Assembly (NCBI RefSeq): GCF_000210295.1
Contig: NC_026743.1
Coordinates: 1,302,001-1,366,000, forward strand
Reading direction: 5' to 3'
Origin: Trypanosoma brucei gambiense DAL972
Lineage: Eukaryota > Euglenozoa > Kinetoplastea > Trypanosomatida > Trypanosomatidae
Length of the DNA stretch: 64,000 bases
Made by a program: the position numbers and the translations under genes. Shown piece after piece: positions 1-11,300 of this stretch. The notes below the pieces were generated by a model, which had not been told where the DNA came from, made no database searches, and saw only the letters and a program-made list of their open reading frames with translations. Within the stretch, counting starts at the first letter, position 1, and the number at the start of each line of letters is the position of its first letter.

Positions 1-280
1 TATGCTTTGCAGAATGCGTCGTGATGAAGTGTTCATTGTAAAGGCCGGATTTGGAAAGCTGCCAGTGCAAAACAAGTACTATCGTCTAGTGAACCGGAGT
101 GTAGGAATTATTCTATGTCCAGGTTGTCAGCACTTTTTCAAAGATGATGATTACGAGTATGAGTGTATGAAGGGTAACGGTTGCCCACTTTGTCAGTACA
201 GGATGGGAAAGAAGCCGGAGAAATCAATGACTAAAGTTCTCAATGATGTTCTTGCCTCGATGGAGAAGAAAAAGGAGTAG
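1..280 (+). CDS. IFT122: C-terminal fragment of a probable intraflagellar transport protein (IFT122-like)
   Basis: This is the last 93 or so codons of a gene that begins left of the window; the frame is open to the edge and ends in TAG at 278-280. The visible tail carries a compact Cys-rich cluster: a CPGC knuckle near residue 39 and a CPLC knuckle near residue 61, with one more Cys between. It ends in a Lys/Glu-rich tail. A zinc-binding cluster at the extreme C terminus is known for the WD40/TPR IFT-A proteins IFT122 and IFT121. The short hydrophobic stretch before the first knuckle fits this. IFT122 acts in retrograde flagellar transport. The call rests on the tail alone plus my recollection of gene order, so IFT121 or an unrelated zinc-tail protein remains possible. 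Confidence 0.5.
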   Translation, partial: MLCRMRRDEVFIVKAGFGKLPVQNKYYRLVNRSVGIILCPGCQHFFKDDDYEYECMKGNGCPLCQYRMGKKPEKSMTKVLNDVLASMEKKKE

Positions 281-1159
281 TTAACGTGGAATAGCATTGC
301 CGGAAGACGCGTAGATAGATGACAATGGCAAGGGATCCAATGTGCGGTGTGGGGAATGATAAGTGAGTTGAGGAGAAAAGATGTGGGGGGTAAGTTAGGA
401 TGTCTTAATGTCGATTTTGGGGTCTGCTGTTAATTTTTTTTTGAAGATTAAAAGAGCAAAAAAAAAATGGATATGGAAAGGACACAAGACAAAGAATGAA
501 AACGGGGAATAGTCATAGATGCTCGCAAGTTTTGCTCATTTAGTGGGTGTGCCACACCGTTGATACGGAGTTGTGCGCACCTCACATACACGCATATACA
601 CGTGTATATGCATCTTTTTGAGAAGGAAACCCCAACATGGGAATGTACTAGTAATATTTCGGTTTATTGTTGAGTGTGCTACTCTATCATTGCTGGAGTG
701 AAGAGGAATAAACAATGAAGTTTAGGTGGGGCAATTTTTTTTCTTGCTTTTTTTTTTCTTTTTAGTCCCACACCTTTCCGTCGGCAGGTCACCGTCTTTT
801 CCTTCACAATCTTTTACGCCTCGTTTTTTTCTTTGCCTCCCTCGTGCCAGGAAAACCAGCGGCAGGAGAACCCATATATGCAAGCTGACGCCGTCTGTCT
901 TTGGTGATGATGTGTTACTGAGTCAAAGCACCTTGCCGGATCGCGTACCGGAACTGCTGCAATTCAAAGCTTTTCTCTAGTGTTTTCTGTTTGTTGTCTT
1001 TGAGAACTGCGTTACCCAGGTCAACAAGTTACTCATGTTTGCTCTCTCTTTTTTTTCTCTTTTCCTTTTTTTTTTAGGATTTCCTTCCTCTCACTTGAAG
1101 TTTCAAGTTCTTTGTTTCTTTCCTTTAATAAGGGAAAGGGAAGGGAGGGGAAAGGGTAG
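281..1159 (+). other. Intergenic region with trans-splice acceptor
   Basis: This 879-base stretch holds the 3' UTR of the upstream gene and the 5' UTR of the next. A T/C tract at 1041-1075 ends in AG at 1076-1077, a strong candidate spliced-leader acceptor 82 bases before the next ATG. A perfect 20-base palindrome sits at 592-611. An 84-codon open frame at 726-980 is T-rich, lacks a family match and is not called. Confidence 0.6.
592..611. repeat. Perfect 20-base palindrome
   Basis: Positions 592-601 are the exact reverse complement of 602-611, so the element is a perfect palindrome of alternating purine/pyrimidine character. It lies in the likely 3' UTR of the IFT-like gene. As RNA it could form dimers or a tight hairpin; as DNA a cruciform. 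No function is known to me. Confidence 0.7.
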
Positions 1160-4100
1160 ATGATGCAAAATGGTTTCGTTCTAATCCTTTTCCATCTTTT
1201 ATTGTCAGTGGTGCCGCCTGGCAGGGGAGTTGAATGGGAGGGAAGCTCTGATGACCAGAAACACGGTTCACATCATCAATTTTTTAACGTCAGTGAAAAT
1301 GAACGACTTCTCTCCAAGTTGAGGTTGCCATTTCGTCTTTCGCTAACGTCTGTGAAGGAAACGACCGATCTTGCACGTGAGGTCGTTTTCCTTCAAAGGG
1401 TAGGAGGGATGTGCCCGCGTTTGGATATGTGGGAAAGGGTAGAGGTTTTGTTCGGAATTGGAACTCCTTTAGAGGAAAAGTATGGCGTGGAGCGGCTGGA
1501 GTTGGTGCAAGCACTTCTTGAACCAGCCGTCATCCGTTTCCATGAAGATGATTTGGAGACGGTTAGCGATCCCCTGGGGTTTATTGGTCTGATGGTGCAG
1601 GGACAGGGTACGGTCATTTGGGTCCACTTCTCCGAGTTGGTGGTATCTCATATGGTCGGGCAGCCCCCGAGCCTCAATGTTAATGTGGTTGCTGTATTTC
1701 AGCGCGTTGAGCGATGGGCAAAGAAAACGAGGTTAAACAGACACCGGCTGCAAATGGAGGCGGAGTACGCCAGAGTGCGCAGTGAGCATTTGATAGCCAT
1801 CGATCATGATCGACATAAGATGAAAGAGGAGGCGACAGAACGGCGGCGTCGAAAAGAGTTCTTACGTGATCTAAGGGAGTTTAATAAACAAAACTCACAA
1901 GGTACCGTACATCATAATAAAGGGTTGGAGAATGCCGGCTTAAGTGACGACGGAGCAGCGGTTCGAGAGCAGATCGGCACTCGGTGTGAGAATATACGGC
2001 ATGCCATACGAACGGTTAAAAGTCAGGGAGTTCCAACTACAGAAACTCGAATGCAGTACTTGCTAAAGAAGGAAAGAAGGGTTTGCGTCACGCCACTGGA
2101 AGAGGAGGATAGTAACCTGACCGACGCGGATGTGTGTGATATTCGATGTCTTGCCTATTGTGACGGCGTGAGTGCGTTGCACAATTGGTCGGAGCGTAGT
2201 GGTTCTTCCAATTCCGTCTCTCAACTACATGCCTTGTACCATACCGTACTGTTTAATAGGACGAATTCAAGCATGAGCGTGTCAAATGATTACCTCAGTT
2301 ACCTGCGGCAGCTTGTAATGGAAGATGTAGAGCGCGGAATATTTTCCACTTGCAGCGACATCTGTAGCCCATCACCTAGTTTGCGCAAGGAAATGAACTT
2401 CTTCGCCGGGGTGCTGGCTCTTCTCGATAGTGGTGGAATGAGGAATAAGACTGCGCAGAAGGTAAAGTCAGCTCGCGTTGATAGTGAGTGGTGGTTTAGA
2501 GCTCGAAGCGGTTACCTACGCATTTGGGCAGCTGCGCGCTCCGGTTCTGAGAGGGCCCTGAAAGCTCTCGCAACGATGAGGGAGAACGGTATGCTCACAC
2601 CGCAACAAAGTCGAATGGCACTGATCTTCTTGCATGTATCTCTCGCCCAAGACAAAAGTTCCATATGGAACATAGCAGCTGAAACCTTGACGGCCCCGCG
2701 CGGCTCATCGTTTTCCATTCCTATGGGAAAACTGCTCAGGACGGAGCGTTTTTTTGGTGTGGAGAACAGCTGGAGTGCCGTGAACGAGCCGTACATGACT
2801 CGGTCGTATGTCGGCGCTGTTGGTGTTGAAGCTGACGGCGGGAACGATGATGAGCGAGAGGGCGCATTATATTATGCACCATCACAAAGTGTGCAACGTG
2901 ATATTTTTATTGCTAAATTGTATATTGCTGGAATTAAGGGCGTTCAACGAGACATGCAACGCGCTGAGTGTCTTTTACTCACTATCCTACGCAAACTGGA
3001 GTACACATGCGATGTGGAGCACGCTGCCAGTGAAGATGAGGTTTATTTCTCCGGTGGTGGTCGTGGAGGTGGCTGCGAAGAGCATATGGATCAGCTGAGG
3101 GTACTGCGGTACAAGTTACCAGCTTTGGGGCGGTGCAGGTTTTCCACGACCGGGAACAACACGGCTTCCGCCTTGAGAACTGAAGCGTTATTGCGATTTG
3201 GAGGGATGTCATGGTCGGAAGAAAGTTTTCCACTACTTCACGATACTTTGTTGTTGCTTAGCTATATTCATTTGGTGGATGGCTTGAAGTTTAACTTGTC
3301 CGCAAAGTATGCTTTTCAGGCTATTCAGTTAGGTGCGGCAGCATTTCATACGGCGTTGCGGAGCATTCCCGAGGCGGTAGTAGCCGAATTTTATGCGTAC
3401 AGAAACAACTCAGAGCGTCTTAAGGTTTTAATGAGAGGAAGAAAACCTCCAGCGTCATCCTTGCTTATGCACGCTATGCGGCGAGGTGAACCTCGGGATG
3501 ACCTGGAAGATTTTACACGGTCGGGGTTTTTAACATCTGAGGCGCTTTTGCTCCTAGCGGTAGCAGCTCCGCAACTGGGCGCTGAAGGCGAACAACTCAT
3601 GAGAGTTGTTGCCGAGTCCTTCTACGGTAGCGCTTCCTGTGTCGAGCATCCTAGCCGATCATCGTGCGTCATACAACTCAGTTTCTTTTTGCTGCGTGAA
3701 GCCGCAAGGTTGTGGAAGGATGAGGAGCGTGAACCTAGCGTCTTCGACAGTAGCTACGGGTCTCCTCACCGCGCCGATCCCTTTTTGTTGATGGCTTTGT
3801 TGCTGCAGAAGGGGAAAATAACTGTCGAGGATATACGACAGGGAAGCGTGTTTAACAAGGCGCTCTATGCCCCCAGCACTTCACATGTGTTACGGCCAAC
3901 CGCAGCCGACACACGGGATAGCTACGTCTCGAAGATACTAAAACTGGCGAGACAGACGTCCCCGTATATCCTAAAACCGATAGCAAGGGAGAACAGCAAG
4001 AACAGGCGAGGATTTATGGACAACTCCACAACCTTACGTGAATTCCAAGCCACACGCCTTGCCATACAACGAAGCCTTCACGAGCACGACATCCTGCCTT

Positions 4101-5260
4101 TGCTAGTTGTCAGCGACCTCCATGATTATTTGTATGAAAATGGGTGGACACGTATCCAGCGTTTTCTAGGCAACTTGTGGGACACCATTTGTGCACCCTT
4201 CACGAAATTGAAGGAAGAATACCTTGAGGAGCAGTTCGCCGAAGAGGTGATATCTGAAAAGCAGGGAGGCAATGCTTTGACTACCATTGCCGAGAAACTG
4301 GCCGAGTCCATATCTGCATCTAATTCCGTTCGGGAGGGGTCGATTGCATTGCAGTTACTCTCTGCAGCATTGCTATCGGGTGAACCTGATGGGTTTTCGA
4401 TTCTTCTCACCGAGGAAATGGACCGTAAAAACCAGCATCTAAGTAGTTTCGCTGTCTTTTTGTCTGAACATCTTTGGTGTCGCGGTACGATCACCGGGGT
4501 CTGGGTGGAAGAACATAAGGCCGCGCAGTGGCACGACAAAAAACCAAAAACTAGAGGATATGGGGCTCTGTTTGACGTTAACACGCAAGCCCCTTTTGAC
4601 TACACGCTTTCGGAGTCGCGTCTCGAGATGTTTGCATTACTTGCTTTAAAGCGTGCATTGAGCAGACAGGCATCCACTTCCCATGGTGATGTCATATCTT
4701 CGTCGGTAAATCGGTCCCTCTCACAGGAAGAAGTAGACAAGTCTGTCGGTGAGTTGGCGTTGTGCGGTGGCGTGTTGATCGGCACCTTTTTGGAGAAACA
4801 GCGACCTTTCCCACCACATAAACCCTATGAGGGGATGCATCTTCCTGTGGGGAATTCCCGTTGCTTGCGCCAACTGCTGAAACATATCGAGATAACTGGA
4901 GTTTCACCCTTTCAAGGTATTAGTGCAGCTGAGGTGGAAATATGGCTGTTGAATACACTAGTTAGTTTCACTGAACTGCAGTCTAAATATTACACAATCT
5001 CCCTGTTGGGGAGGTACCGCGGTCTCTCGTCAAAGAAGGAAGAATGGGAGGGGAGACGGCTCCGCAAGCGGCTTGTGGAACCGTGGCGGAGAGTCAATGG
5101 CGAGGAATGGACTGAAATGTGGGTTCCCGACGTTGGCGAAGGGGCGGTGTACAACAGACGGTTGCACGACATTTCCGGGACGTACCTTGGCGCCCGTGTG
5201 AAGTGGTTCTTCAGGAATGTTATTTTCTATGGAAGCCACTTGCTTCGCTGGTTTTGGTAA
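1160..5260 (+). CDS. Large Sel1-repeat-like secretory-pathway protein
   Basis: The 1366-residue product starts with a clear signal peptide (hydrophobic residues about 5-20, then charged). Sel1-like helical repeats are visible: around 449-480, around 583-620 (pattern A-K-L-Y-x-x-G-x-x-G-V-x-x-D, then R-A-E) and around 695-730 (an Y-A-x-x-A-I-x-L-G-A pattern). A Lys/Arg/Glu-rich helical segment lies near 200-250. The C terminus is aromatic and hydrophobic and could be a membrane anchor. Sel1 repeats with a signal peptide recall SEL1L/HRD3, the substrate adaptor of ER-associated degradation, but this protein is longer and the repeats are degenerate, so the ERAD role is inference only. The start follows an excellent acceptor at 1076-1077. 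Confidence 0.6.
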   Translation: MMQNGFVLILFHLLLSVVPPGRGVEWEGSSDDQKHGSHHQFFNVSENERLLSKLRLPFRLSLTSVKETTDLAREVVFLQRVGGMCPRLDMWERVEVLFGIGTPLEEKYGVERLELVQALLEPAVIRFHEDDLETVSDPLGFIGLMVQGQGTVIWVHFSELVVSHMVGQPPSLNVNVVAVFQRVERWAKKTRLNRHRLQMEAEYARVRSEHLIAIDHDRHKMKEEATERRRRKEFLRDLREFNKQNSQGTVHHNKGLENAGLSDDGAAVREQIGTRCENIRHAIRTVKSQGVPTTETRMQYLLKKERRVCVTPLEEEDSNLTDADVCDIRCLAYCDGVSALHNWSERSGSSNSVSQLHALYHTVLFNRTNSSMSVSNDYLSYLRQLVMEDVERGIFSTCSDICSPSPSLRKEMNFFAGVLALLDSGGMRNKTAQKVKSARVDSEWWFRARSGYLRIWAAARSGSERALKALATMRENGMLTPQQSRMALIFLHVSLAQDKSSIWNIAAETLTAPRGSSFSIPMGKLLRTERFFGVENSWSAVNEPYMTRSYVGAVGVEADGGNDDEREGALYYAPSQSVQRDIFIAKLYIAGIKGVQRDMQRAECLLLTILRKLEYTCDVEHAASEDEVYFSGGGRGGGCEEHMDQLRVLRYKLPALGRCRFSTTGNNTASALRTEALLRFGGMSWSEESFPLLHDTLLLLSYIHLVDGLKFNLSAKYAFQAIQLGAAAFHTALRSIPEAVVAEFYAYRNNSERLKVLMRGRKPPASSLLMHAMRRGEPRDDLEDFTRSGFLTSEALLLLAVAAPQLGAEGEQLMRVVAESFYGSASCVEHPSRSSCVIQLSFFLLREAARLWKDEEREPSVFDSSYGSPHRADPFLLMALLLQKGKITVEDIRQGSVFNKALYAPSTSHVLRPTAADTRDSYVSKILKLARQTSPYILKPIARENSKNRRGFMDNSTTLREFQATRLAIQRSLHEHDILPLLVVSDLHDYLYENGWTRIQRFLGNLWDTICAPFTKLKEEYLEEQFAEEVISEKQGGNALTTIAEKLAESISASNSVREGSIALQLLSAALLSGEPDGFSILLTEEMDRKNQHLSSFAVFLSEHLWCRGTITGVWVEEHKAAQWHDKKPKTRGYGALFDVNTQAPFDYTLSESRLEMFALLALKRALSRQASTSHGDVISSSVNRSLSQEEVDKSVGELALCGGVLIGTFLEKQRPFPPHKPYEGMHLPVGNSRCLRQLLKHIEITGVSPFQGISAAEVEIWLLNTLVSFTELQSKYYTISLLGRYRGLSSKKEEWEGRRLRKRLVEPWRRVNGEEWTEMWVPDVGEGAVYNRRLHDISGTYLGARVKWFFRNVIFYGSHLLRWFW

Positions 5261-5805
5261 GTTTCTAACATTTCTTTTTTCCAAACTTGCTTTATTAAAG
5301 ATGCTGGGTCTGGTGATGTGCCGTGTGTTATTTCACGTGATGTCTCAGGGAGTGAGAGCATGGTGCTCTGCAGCAGCTCTTGTCTCCCTCTTTTTTACCC
5401 TACCCTCCGTCTCTTGTTCTGCCTATTTTTTCATTTGGATATATTAGTTTAAGCTACCAGTATTATTCTCCCAATACTTCAATATTATTTACAACAAAAC
5501 CCCCTCTTGACTGCTCGATTGGAGGTGAAGGCCTACCCCTCGAAGGTTTAGGGGGTTTCTAAAGGTTAACTCAAATCGATGTCTTAGTGGACTCGTACAC
5601 CCTTGGTAGGGTTTCCACGCACATTCAAAGGTGGTTGCCTACAAACTATTTAAAGTTTTATTTGTTTTTTTTTTGCACTACCGCCGATGTGTGGGAAAGT
5701 ATCGTTCAGTATTTTCGCCCTTCTTACTTACCGTGCTTCTCGTATCTCCCCCTCTCCTTTCCTTTTAACCCTCGCTTGATTAATGTTTGTAAGAAACATA
5801 GGAGG
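5261..5805 (+). other. Intergenic region with acceptor
   Basis: A pyrimidine tract at about 5741-5768 precedes candidate acceptors at 5792-5793 and 5800-5801, just ahead of the ATG at 5806. The open frame extending upstream from 5806 to 5587 overlaps this tract and has no conserved look, so it is treated as UTR. Confidence 0.55.
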
Positions 5806-7530
5806 ATGACACCCGGAGCAATGTACTTATCGTCCGTAACGCTAACTCTCTGCATAGTGCTGTTGGCAACAGGGGCACGGCAATCAGCTGCCGCTGCAGC
5901 GGCGGTCGGGGAGACTGTAATATTAGATCAAGGATCCAGCGAGTCCATACGTATTGTGGAAAGTGGTGGTTCAACCACGGACGCTTCTTTTGACTTTGTT
6001 GGATTGTGGCCACATGGTGAACACCGTGAAAGTGATGCCATGTTCTTTGACGAAGAGGACGCCAAGTATGAGAAATGGATGGTTAAGGAGAGAGAAAAGA
6101 AACGGAAGCAGGAAAAGGAGAAACGAGAGGAAAAGCAGGAGGCAATGAACAAGTCGAAGGATAAGCCCCGAAAGCCACCAAAAGGAGCTTCCACCTCTCA
6201 ACTCACACAGGCTGCTGTGCGAGCCCGGACAACCGAGCGTCGCAGTCGACTGAGAGCACTGAGGAAACCTAACTCTTTATTATTTGATGCTGCATGGAGC
6301 GCTGTTCTCGAGGATTCAGACAATTTACGAAAGTTGCTCTCCGCGGATTCTATTATGCGCTCTCGGGAAGGGGAGGGGAACAACCCTGAATCGCAGTATG
6401 TCCAACTCCTCTCTACGGCATTCAGCCACACGGTGAGAAACTTAACGACCGAGTCGCGCAGTGATTGGATTTCTCCGCTGATATACGCTTTGCCGTTTCC
6501 AGTACTTCTGGACAACGGGGCATTGGTGTCTGCGGAGCAGGAGGTGCGGGCCCTAATGACGGACTTGCAAGTAATGAAAGCGACGCCGGTTCCTCAGCCG
6601 TCATCCAATGGCAGTGAAAAGAAGGTGCCAAGCAGCACAGATGTGGAAGCCACAACGCAGTTGGTTGAAGACAACCTCCGAATTGCTTCCACCACTATAT
6701 CCGCAAGCAAAAGCGCTCACCGCGTCGTGGCGCAGCTTGCTCTGCCTATCATGGGGCATGCGAAGAGCAGTGTCTCCGATCAACTCCGTGAAGTTGAGAA
6801 GCAAATAAGGGCAAACGATGAGTCTACAGTCGCTAAGCGCCGGGAGCTGAAGGACTTAGCGAAACTGAAGAAGGTGGTGAAGGCCACCAAGGACCGCATT
6901 CACGCCGCTGACGGTGAGTTGCGAAACGCCTACTTCTCTACCACGCCGATGCTGTCGAAGAGTTCCTTTCTAATTTCCCTGGCTCTAATTTGCCGGTTAC
7001 GTCTTTCAAGAAACACGTACGTCGATGCTGTCGATATGCTTCCGGGCATAGACGCTTTTGCTGATTTTACTGGGTCGATGAGGGCCGAGCTGTATTCTTT
7101 TCTCTTTTATCCACTAGGAGTGGGCGTTGCCGTATCAGCGGCTACAACGTGGTGCTTGTTGTCAACACGTCAGCTGATAACGAAGAAACTCAAACGGCAA
7201 GCCGGGCGTCTGCTACAACAAACTTCAACCAGTGGAGGTAGACCCGGTAAAGTTTCAGGGATAACGATGTTTGCACTGCGAGCGAATCTGCTGTTGGAGG
7301 CACTGTCCCCTCTGTTTGTACCACTAGTTACCTTCTATATCATCAACAGAACGTTAACTAAAGATTTGTTGTATCCGATTGTAATCACTGTGAAGCCGGC
7401 CCAGAGGCTAGTTTTGGGTTTCGTGGTGATAAGTGTTCTTGTGGCGAGTGTAATCGTGTCACGTGTGCTCACGGCCGTAGACAGGTGGTCCTTGAACCGA
7501 CACAATGCCAATAAGAGAAAAGTGCAGTAG
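5806..7530 (+). CDS. Multi-pass membrane protein with signal peptide and coiled coil, kinetoplastid hypothetical
   Basis: I do not recognise this 574-residue protein. The frame is open back to 5587, but the ATG at 5806 follows the pyrimidine tract and opens with a typical signal peptide (residues about 5-28, ending in an Ala-rich stretch), so I start there. Then come an acidic patch, a strongly charged Lys/Glu/Arg segment (about 85-130), a likely coiled coil (about 327-372), and three hydrophobic segments near 428-450, 495-517 and 535-555 with a basic C-terminal tail. The layout suggests an ER or endomembrane protein with a large lumenal region and a C-terminal membrane bundle. No catalytic motif is apparent. 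Confidence 0.7.
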   Translation: MTPGAMYLSSVTLTLCIVLLATGARQSAAAAAAVGETVILDQGSSESIRIVESGGSTTDASFDFVGLWPHGEHRESDAMFFDEEDAKYEKWMVKEREKKRKQEKEKREEKQEAMNKSKDKPRKPPKGASTSQLTQAAVRARTTERRSRLRALRKPNSLLFDAAWSAVLEDSDNLRKLLSADSIMRSREGEGNNPESQYVQLLSTAFSHTVRNLTTESRSDWISPLIYALPFPVLLDNGALVSAEQEVRALMTDLQVMKATPVPQPSSNGSEKKVPSSTDVEATTQLVEDNLRIASTTISASKSAHRVVAQLALPIMGHAKSSVSDQLREVEKQIRANDESTVAKRRELKDLAKLKKVVKATKDRIHAADGELRNAYFSTTPMLSKSSFLISLALICRLRLSRNTYVDAVDMLPGIDAFADFTGSMRAELYSFLFYPLGVGVAVSAATTWCLLSTRQLITKKLKRQAGRLLQQTSTSGGRPGKVSGITMFALRANLLLEALSPLFVPLVTFYIINRTLTKDLLYPIVITVKPAQRLVLGFVVISVLVASVIVSRVLTAVDRWSLNRHNANKRKVQ

Positions 7531-8397
7531 ATTTACACGGGGTGATTTAAAGGGGGATTTACTTGTGATGTGTACTTTGCGTGACTGAGAAGCGACTTGA
7601 ATTCCTGTCACTGTATTCATTAAGTATTAATTTTTCTTTTTGATCTATTGGCGTTTGCACTGCCGCCCCTGTTGTCTCCGTCCAATTGACATTTCCCCAA
7701 AGGGCGTGTGAAACGCGGGTCGGAAGCGGAGGGTTCCCCTAATATCGCTTTACTTTTTTTTTTTTTGTTTAATGGATCTATGTGTGCTAGGGGAGAGACA
7801 TCCAATAAGCAGAGTGGGGAAAGGGGGGGTTAACCCTCTCCTTGGGGAGGTATAATGGAGTTGTTTATCACGTTCTCTTTGTACGTGACTTGGGATTCTT
7901 ATGGTGCGACGGTTTACATTCGACAACTTACCATTACTATTTTCACGTCCCCCTTCCTTTCTTTTTCTCGTTTCCCGCAAGAATTGTAAAAAATTTCCTC
8001 ACGCATGAGATTGCCAAATGTAAGTTATTGCGAATGTGCTCCCCACAACGGGCCCCTTCGGGGTGCACAAGCAGAATGTTTTGCACTATCAAATAGCTTT
8101 GCGGTAGGGAACCTAAGCAACCTCTTCAGGAAAGGGTTTCATTTGGTGATAATTTGGCTTGGATGTCCCCGCGTCTCTCAATTTTTTTTTGTTGTTCTAT
8201 CTAACTGTTTTTCCTTTCCTTTTCTTTCTTTGTTTCGTTTTACCGACACTAAAGGCGTCACTCTCCCTGCTTATTAGGAGAAATAGGGAGAGGGCGGAGG
8301 AGAATACTTCTTCGTTTTCGCTGGCGTGAGGCTAACCGACTTGTCTTGTCCCCTCGTTTGGCCGAAGGATAGGTTACCTGTAGTTTGGTGCGACTTT
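7531..8397 (+). other. Intergenic region with acceptor
   Basis: Pyrimidine-rich sequence at about 8181-8241 is followed by AG at 8253-8254 and again at 8276-8277, both plausible splice acceptors for the next gene. Short frames here are T-rich and not supported as genes. Confidence 0.55.
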
Positions 8398-11300
8398 ATG
8401 CGTGTGACATGTGTAGTTGCTTGCGGCTTACGCTCTAGTAGTTCCGAACTGAAGCGGCGGCGAATACGTCAGTTGGAGCGGCAATATGGTCCCGCGTGGC
8501 GCTACACTGCAGGGTGGACATCGCAACTGTCGCCAGTGGGTATGTTTGACGCATTGGAAGTTCCGGTTTTTCCATCAAACGTGGCGCAACCGCGTGAATT
8601 AGATCACGTGGGATGCGCTAGTGCACCGCGCACTACCGTGGTGTTAAGGGGCCTCGTACAAAACGGAAACCCTAGAGTAAAAGATTCACAACCAACTTCA
8701 GTTTTAGACGAAAATAACGCTTACTTCAATCCACAACATGATGCAGGTACAAGTTCGAGCGATGACCCCTTGTTCGAGTTTTTAAGGCATGATGATGAAC
8801 ACAGTGCCCTTCTGCTAGCCATGTGGACTTCCCTTTATCGGTGCTGCGTTCACGCATCCGAGTTGTCCGAGTTTCTTGCATTTCGCGTGCGGTGGTTTCT
8901 GCATCATCTCATTCATATGCGTGCAACAGCAGCCGCCGTCCGATTTTATCATCGTTTACTGTTGTTGGGCGTACATCTTCAAAAGAAGGATGTGTCGTTG
9001 TTGCTTAGCAGTTTACCCTACGAGCATTACGTAGCGAATGTGGACTTTAAAGGTGAAAGCAAGAAGAAATGTAGCCGTTTTCGTACGATGCGACAGGCTG
9101 ATACCACTCATGTAGACAAAAAGAGTGCTACAAATGGTGATAAGGGAGGTACTGTTGTTTTTAGCGGTGATGGAGGAACTGTTGGTGAGGAGGAGCGTCT
9201 TCTGTTCGCTTCAACGATAACGTCCACCGGGGCGGACACTTCTTGCGATACTAGTGCTAGAGTGTGCCCGGCAGGAGACACATGCGGGGTGGAGTCGGTT
9301 GATTTTGAGTTGACACCAGCGGGTAGCCGATACTTGCGAGACCAACCGGAATGGGTTAAGCGCTGGGTTCTTTATGAGGCATCCATGGGTAATATTGATC
9401 TCTACGGTGAGGAGAAAGCCACCACCCTCCGCGCCGACAAATATGTTGATTCATCTTCCGTGGGATTAGATTGTGGTGATGAATGCACACCATCTGAGGT
9501 GAAATGGGCCGAAAGGTGTATCGATGTGGTTACCCTTCTTAATCATTTGATGCTTCTGCATGATGGAAATCATTTAATCCACAGAGAAACTAGAAAACGT
9601 CGAGTGAATGGTAAGGGAAGATCTGGCATAACTCTAAGAGGAGAAATGCAGCGCCACTATTGGGCAGAAGCCCTCCAGATTGCAGGTGCATTCCTCAGTG
9701 CGCGCACCTCAAGGGGACGGGAGAGAAAAGCGGAAGAGGGACAATATGAAGTGGGTTGCAGCGTACCGCCTGAGTTCCGCAGTGAGTTGTGTCGTGCGTT
9801 AGTTGCCGCTGGCAGTTGGAAGGTGGCACTCCGATGGCTCAAAGTTGCTGAGCAGTACAGAGTGGGTTTCACGCATAGTGAGTACGCGAGGATTTTCCTT
9901 TGTCTTGCTGAGTCAGAACCTTGGGAAACATCTCGTGCTGCGGAACGTTTTGTTGCTCGTAATATGATTCCTCTCTTGCCAGAAGAAACGGTATGTGGTT
10001 ACGCGTCCCGCGCCATGTGGTTGGCACATGTTTGTTCCCAAAGGGATAATAGGGTGGAAGAATGTTTGGAATTGATGGAATCTACCTCCGGAAATCTCCC
10101 TGCGTGCGTAAAACAAAGTATAGTGTACATCAAGCTCGCTGCGTCATTACTTCGCGTTGATGCTGACAGGTTTTTTGCCGCTGCTGCGCTTCAACAGTTT
10201 GAAGCAGCTTCAATTCGCTTAGGTGTGTTTCATCCCGCGGCCGATCTATCGCAGCGGCATTCCCCTCCCATACAGTTGGTGACTAGGGATATGGCGAGCG
10301 CCGGGAGCGGCGCTCTTCTTACTGTTCAACTGCAGGATTCCTTTGTCTTAGTGTCCATAGCCCTTCCACGCGTTGTAGAACTTGTATCGGTCGCCGCTGC
10401 TTCGCAGGAGGATGAAGTGCAGCTGGCCACCCTTCTGGCTGACGTGCTGTACGGCCCCAATGGTTTGTGGAAGTTTTTTTCTGATGTATGCCTTGTGGGA
10501 GAAAGCAAGCAGTTAACAAGTCACCGGACTTCAGAAGTCGTGCGAATTTCTTTGTACATGTCACTGTGTCTACTAAAAATTGGTGTTGCGCTTTGCCGTG
10601 TAGTTGGGCACGAGAGGCAAGGCGTTCAAGGAAATCCTCATTTGAGGGAAAAACATTTGACGCTTATATTGGGATTGCTTGAGGAGAGTCTTGGCGCCAT
10701 TCCGGCGCGGAACGCTGTGGAGATCAAAGATCGACGGATCATGTTATCACTGGTAGCCACATCGGCCAAGTTAACTAAACATGTTTTTCGACAAATCGGT
10801 GTTTATCCCTGCAATGAGAAAGTTATTTTTGGCTCATTCAGCGAGGAAACTTCTGAAACTGTTGCTTTGATGCTCCGTATTCACGTGCTATTGTGGCGGC
10901 GCGTTAGTTCACTCCGTAGGCATCTTCAGCTTGCCGCAGGGTCGGCTTTGCGTGCTGTGTTCCGACCAACTAGTGAGTTGGGTAAGCACGTACGTGGGCA
11001 TATACCCCGGCATCAACAGCAGGAACTAGACTCGATGCTTGCTTATGGGCGACTACGGAAGTACGGAGAGCGTAGGGCGGGTGCAGCGATCGCGACAAAA
11101 CCAAAATCGGAGGCGCGTGTGCATTCACCCGAGGATGTTGCGCGAATCAAGGCGGTCGCGAAAACGCACAGAGTCGTTTATGCATTGACTCTTCAGCACG
11201 TAAACAACGGTGCGGCGCTCGAGCGTGACTTAATAACTTATCTCAGTAGGGCAAGTTGGGACGGTGCTCTTACGATGCTGCACGTTTCTCTTCACCACTT

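Noticed and set aside
726..980. 84-codon frame beginning with a hydrophobic leader-like stretch
   Set aside because: It consists of T-rich UTR sequence, lies ahead of the splice acceptor at 1076-1077, and shows no domain or family pattern.
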